From NCBI GenBank assembly GCA_934623545.1, contig CAKTVN010000101.1, forward strand, positions 1 to 6,366: a DNA stretch of 6,366 nucleotides, written 5' to 3'. The translations under genes were made by a program, and so were the position numbers. Source of the stretch: an uncultured Oscillospiraceae bacterium. GTDB lineage: Bacteria > Bacillota > Clostridia > Oscillospirales > Oscillospiraceae. Shown in pieces: positions 5,379 through 6,366 of this stretch. Positions within the stretch are counted from its first letter, which is position 1. Every line of letters starts with the position of its first letter. The notes under the pieces are model-generated. The model ran no database searches. It was given only the letters and a program-made list of their open reading frames with translations, and was not told where the DNA came from.

Positions 5379-6044
5379 ATGCTGGAATATCAGGTGTACG
5401 ATCAGGGTGCGGTCATCGGGACGGCGACGGCGGAGCGGGATGGGCTTTACTGGCAGGTCCATGCCGCGTGCCATACGGCGGGCGGCGGCTTTGTGCGGCT
5501 GTACGCGCATGAGGACGGAAAGTGCGAGCGCCTCGGCGTGCTCATCCCGGAGGGCGACATGCTCCGGCTGTCGCGGCGCATCGCGGCGAGCACGTTCTCC
5601 TTCACGGACGCGACGCGCATCACAACGTCCGAGACATTGGAGGCGGCGGTCGACGAACCGACGCAGGAGGAGCCGCCTGCGGAGCCGGAAGCAGAAGCCG
5701 CGCCGGAGCCGGAAGTCTCAGAAATGGCGCAAACGCCACAGCCAGAGGCAACGGAGCCGGGGCAGGGGAGCGGGGAGGAGACCGCGCCGTGGGAGCCGTT
5801 TTCCGGGAGCGTTCTGGAGTACCCGGTCATAGGTGCGCGCATCCGGCGGACGGACACAGGCGCACTGCTCGCGATCCCGTATGAGGCGGGCGTGGAGTTT
5901 CCGCTGATGGCGCTGTTCTGCTTCTGCCGGCTGGAGGAGGCGGAGGGGCGGCTGTGCTGGCTGATCGAGCTGGACAGCGAAGGAAAGCCCGTCATGCCGG
6001 AAGAGAAAAAACCGTTGACAAGCGATGAAAATGTGTTAGAATAA
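5379..6044 (+). CDS. Protein of unknown function with two small domains and an acidic Pro/Glu linker
   Basis: I do not recognise this as a named family, although it resembles uncharacterised proteins I associate with Oscillospiraceae genomes. It is 221 residues with no signal peptide or membrane segment. Residues 1-75 look like a compact beta-rich domain (VYDQGAVIGTATAERDGLYW, 6-25; ERLGVLIPEGDML, 50-62). Residues 88-137 are a linker rich in Glu, Pro and Ala. Residues 142-200 form a second small domain (VLEYPVIGARI, 145-155; FCFCRLEE, 180-187; LCWLIELDSEGKP, 192-204). The ATG has GGGAGG with a 9-nt spacer, but that site lies inside the hairpin at 5330-5378. Codon use and GC match the neighbours, so it is a resident gene. 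The promoter of the next gene overlaps its last codons. Confidence 0.88.
   Translation: MLEYQVYDQGAVIGTATAERDGLYWQVHAACHTAGGGFVRLYAHEDGKCERLGVLIPEGDMLRLSRRIAASTFSFTDATRITTSETLEAAVDEPTQEEPPAEPEAEAAPEPEVSEMAQTPQPEATEPGQGSGEETAPWEPFSGSVLEYPVIGARIRRTDTGALLAIPYEAGVEFPLMALFCFCRLEEAEGRLCWLIELDSEGKPVMPEEKKPLTSDENVLE
6015..6042 (+). promoter_or_regulatory. Promoter of the second T-box leader
   Basis: TTGACA (6015-6020), a 16-nt spacer and TAGAAT (6037-6042), with TGT directly before the -10 box (extended -10). It lies wholly in the last codons of the unknown gene, and its -10 ends on the first base of that gene's TAA stop. Transcription would start near 6049. Confidence 0.87.
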
Positions 6045-6048
6045 CTCA

Positions 6049-6275
6049 AGAATATGTGATTTGCGATGAAAAAGAGAGTCGCGGAAATGCGCCCAAAGAG
6101 AGAAGGGGACGGTGGAAGCCCTTCGGCGAGGATCCGCGGCAGCCGCTTTGGAGCATCTCCGCGACGAGCGGAGCGGGCACTCCCGTTACAGAGTGGCTAA
6201 GATGCGCTGCGGCGCAATTAGGGTGGTACCGTGAAGCCTGCTTCGCCCCTATCGAGGAGCGGAGCTTTCTTTTTT
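6049..6275 (+). promoter_or_regulatory. T-box leader of the gene at 6343
   Basis: A second tRNA-sensing leader. Stem I has GTCGCGG/CCGCGAC (6078-6084 with 6159-6165), ATGC/GCAT (6087-6090 with 6153-6156), AGAGAG (6097-6102) and an apical GAAGGG/CCCTTC stem (6102-6107 with 6119-6124). CGGG/CCCG (6174-6177 with 6182-6185) is the small stem before the antiterminator. The conserved T-box AATTAGGGTGGTACCGTGAA is at 6216-6235, with TGGT at 6224-6227 for a tRNA ending A73-CCA. A GCG triplet (6168-6170, Ala) lies at the base of stem I just after the CCGCGAC arm and may be the specifier, but other registers are possible. Confidence 0.93.
6240..6275 (+). terminator. Attenuator of the second T-box
   Basis: GCTTCGCCCC (6240-6249) pairs with 6256-6265 with one mismatch and one G-U pair, followed by TTTCTTTTTT (6266-6275). 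It is the terminator partner of the T-box antiterminator. It would also stop read-through coming from the upstream operon. Confidence 0.9.
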
Positions 6276-6342
6276 GCGGCGAAGCGCCTGCCCACCCCAA
6301 AAAACACATAAAATACTTTCAGACAGAAGGAGAAATACAGCT

Positions 6343-6366
6343 ATGGCACACAAACCCTACGGGCTC
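6343..6366 (+). CDS. Start of a T-box-regulated gene, probably alanyl-tRNA synthetase (runs off the right edge)
   Basis: Only eight codons (MAHKPYGL) are visible. The ATG at 6343 has AAGGAG (6327-6332) with a 10-nt spacer. A T-box in front usually means an aminoacyl-tRNA synthetase, or an amino acid biosynthesis or transport gene. The N-terminus resembles clostridial AlaS starts, where a YGLNEIR-type segment follows the first few residues, and a possible GCG specifier in the leader agrees with alanine. Eight residues are too few to be sure. Confidence 0.5.

Noticed and set aside
5447..6049. 200-codon Ser-rich minus-strand frame opposite the unknown gene
   Set aside because: The plus-strand frame has a good Shine-Dalgarno and operon context; the antisense frame has no start signal and mirrors the Pro/Glu linker as Ser/Gly.

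Overview
The window looks like chromosomal DNA of a GC-rich member of the Clostridia, probably an Oscillospiraceae/Ruminococcaceae-type gut Firmicute. Three things suggest this: strong AGGAGG-type ribosome binding sites, two T-box leaders in front of aminoacyl-tRNA synthetase genes, and a lipoprotein - alr - mazF (ndoA) gene order known from Bacillus and Clostridioides. No mobile element, tRNA, rRNA or CRISPR array was seen.

Left part, minus strand (1-2011): a phenylalanyl-tRNA synthetase operon. A promoter (1983-2011) drives a T-box leader (about 1718-1976) with its own attenuator. It is followed by an unusual 200-nt chain of distinct perfect hairpins (1513-1716), then pheS (432-1451) and the first 138 codons of pheT, which runs off the left edge. 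The specifier region of this T-box does not show an obvious Phe codon.

Right part, plus strand (2021-6044): a promoter placed back to back with the pheST promoter (2021-2049) starts a likely operon. Its genes are nnrD (repair of hydrated NAD(P)H), a YdcC/GerS-position lipoprotein, alr (alanine racemase, D-Ala for peptidoglycan), mazF/ndoA (an mRNA interferase with no antitoxin gene beside it) and a 221-residue protein of unknown function. Two intergenic gaps hold RNA-type structures: a composite stem-loop ending 2 nt before the mazF Shine-Dalgarno, and a strong hairpin that buries the Shine-Dalgarno of the unknown gene and has a competing fold that would expose it.

Right edge (6015-6366): a near-consensus promoter inside the 3' end of the unknown gene, a second T-box leader with terminator, and the first 8 codons of a gene that is probably alaS.

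The most unusual item is the hairpin chain between the T-box attenuator and pheS. Next come the switch-like hairpin at 5330-5378 and the structured leader of the solitary mazF. The protein-coding content is otherwise ordinary housekeeping.
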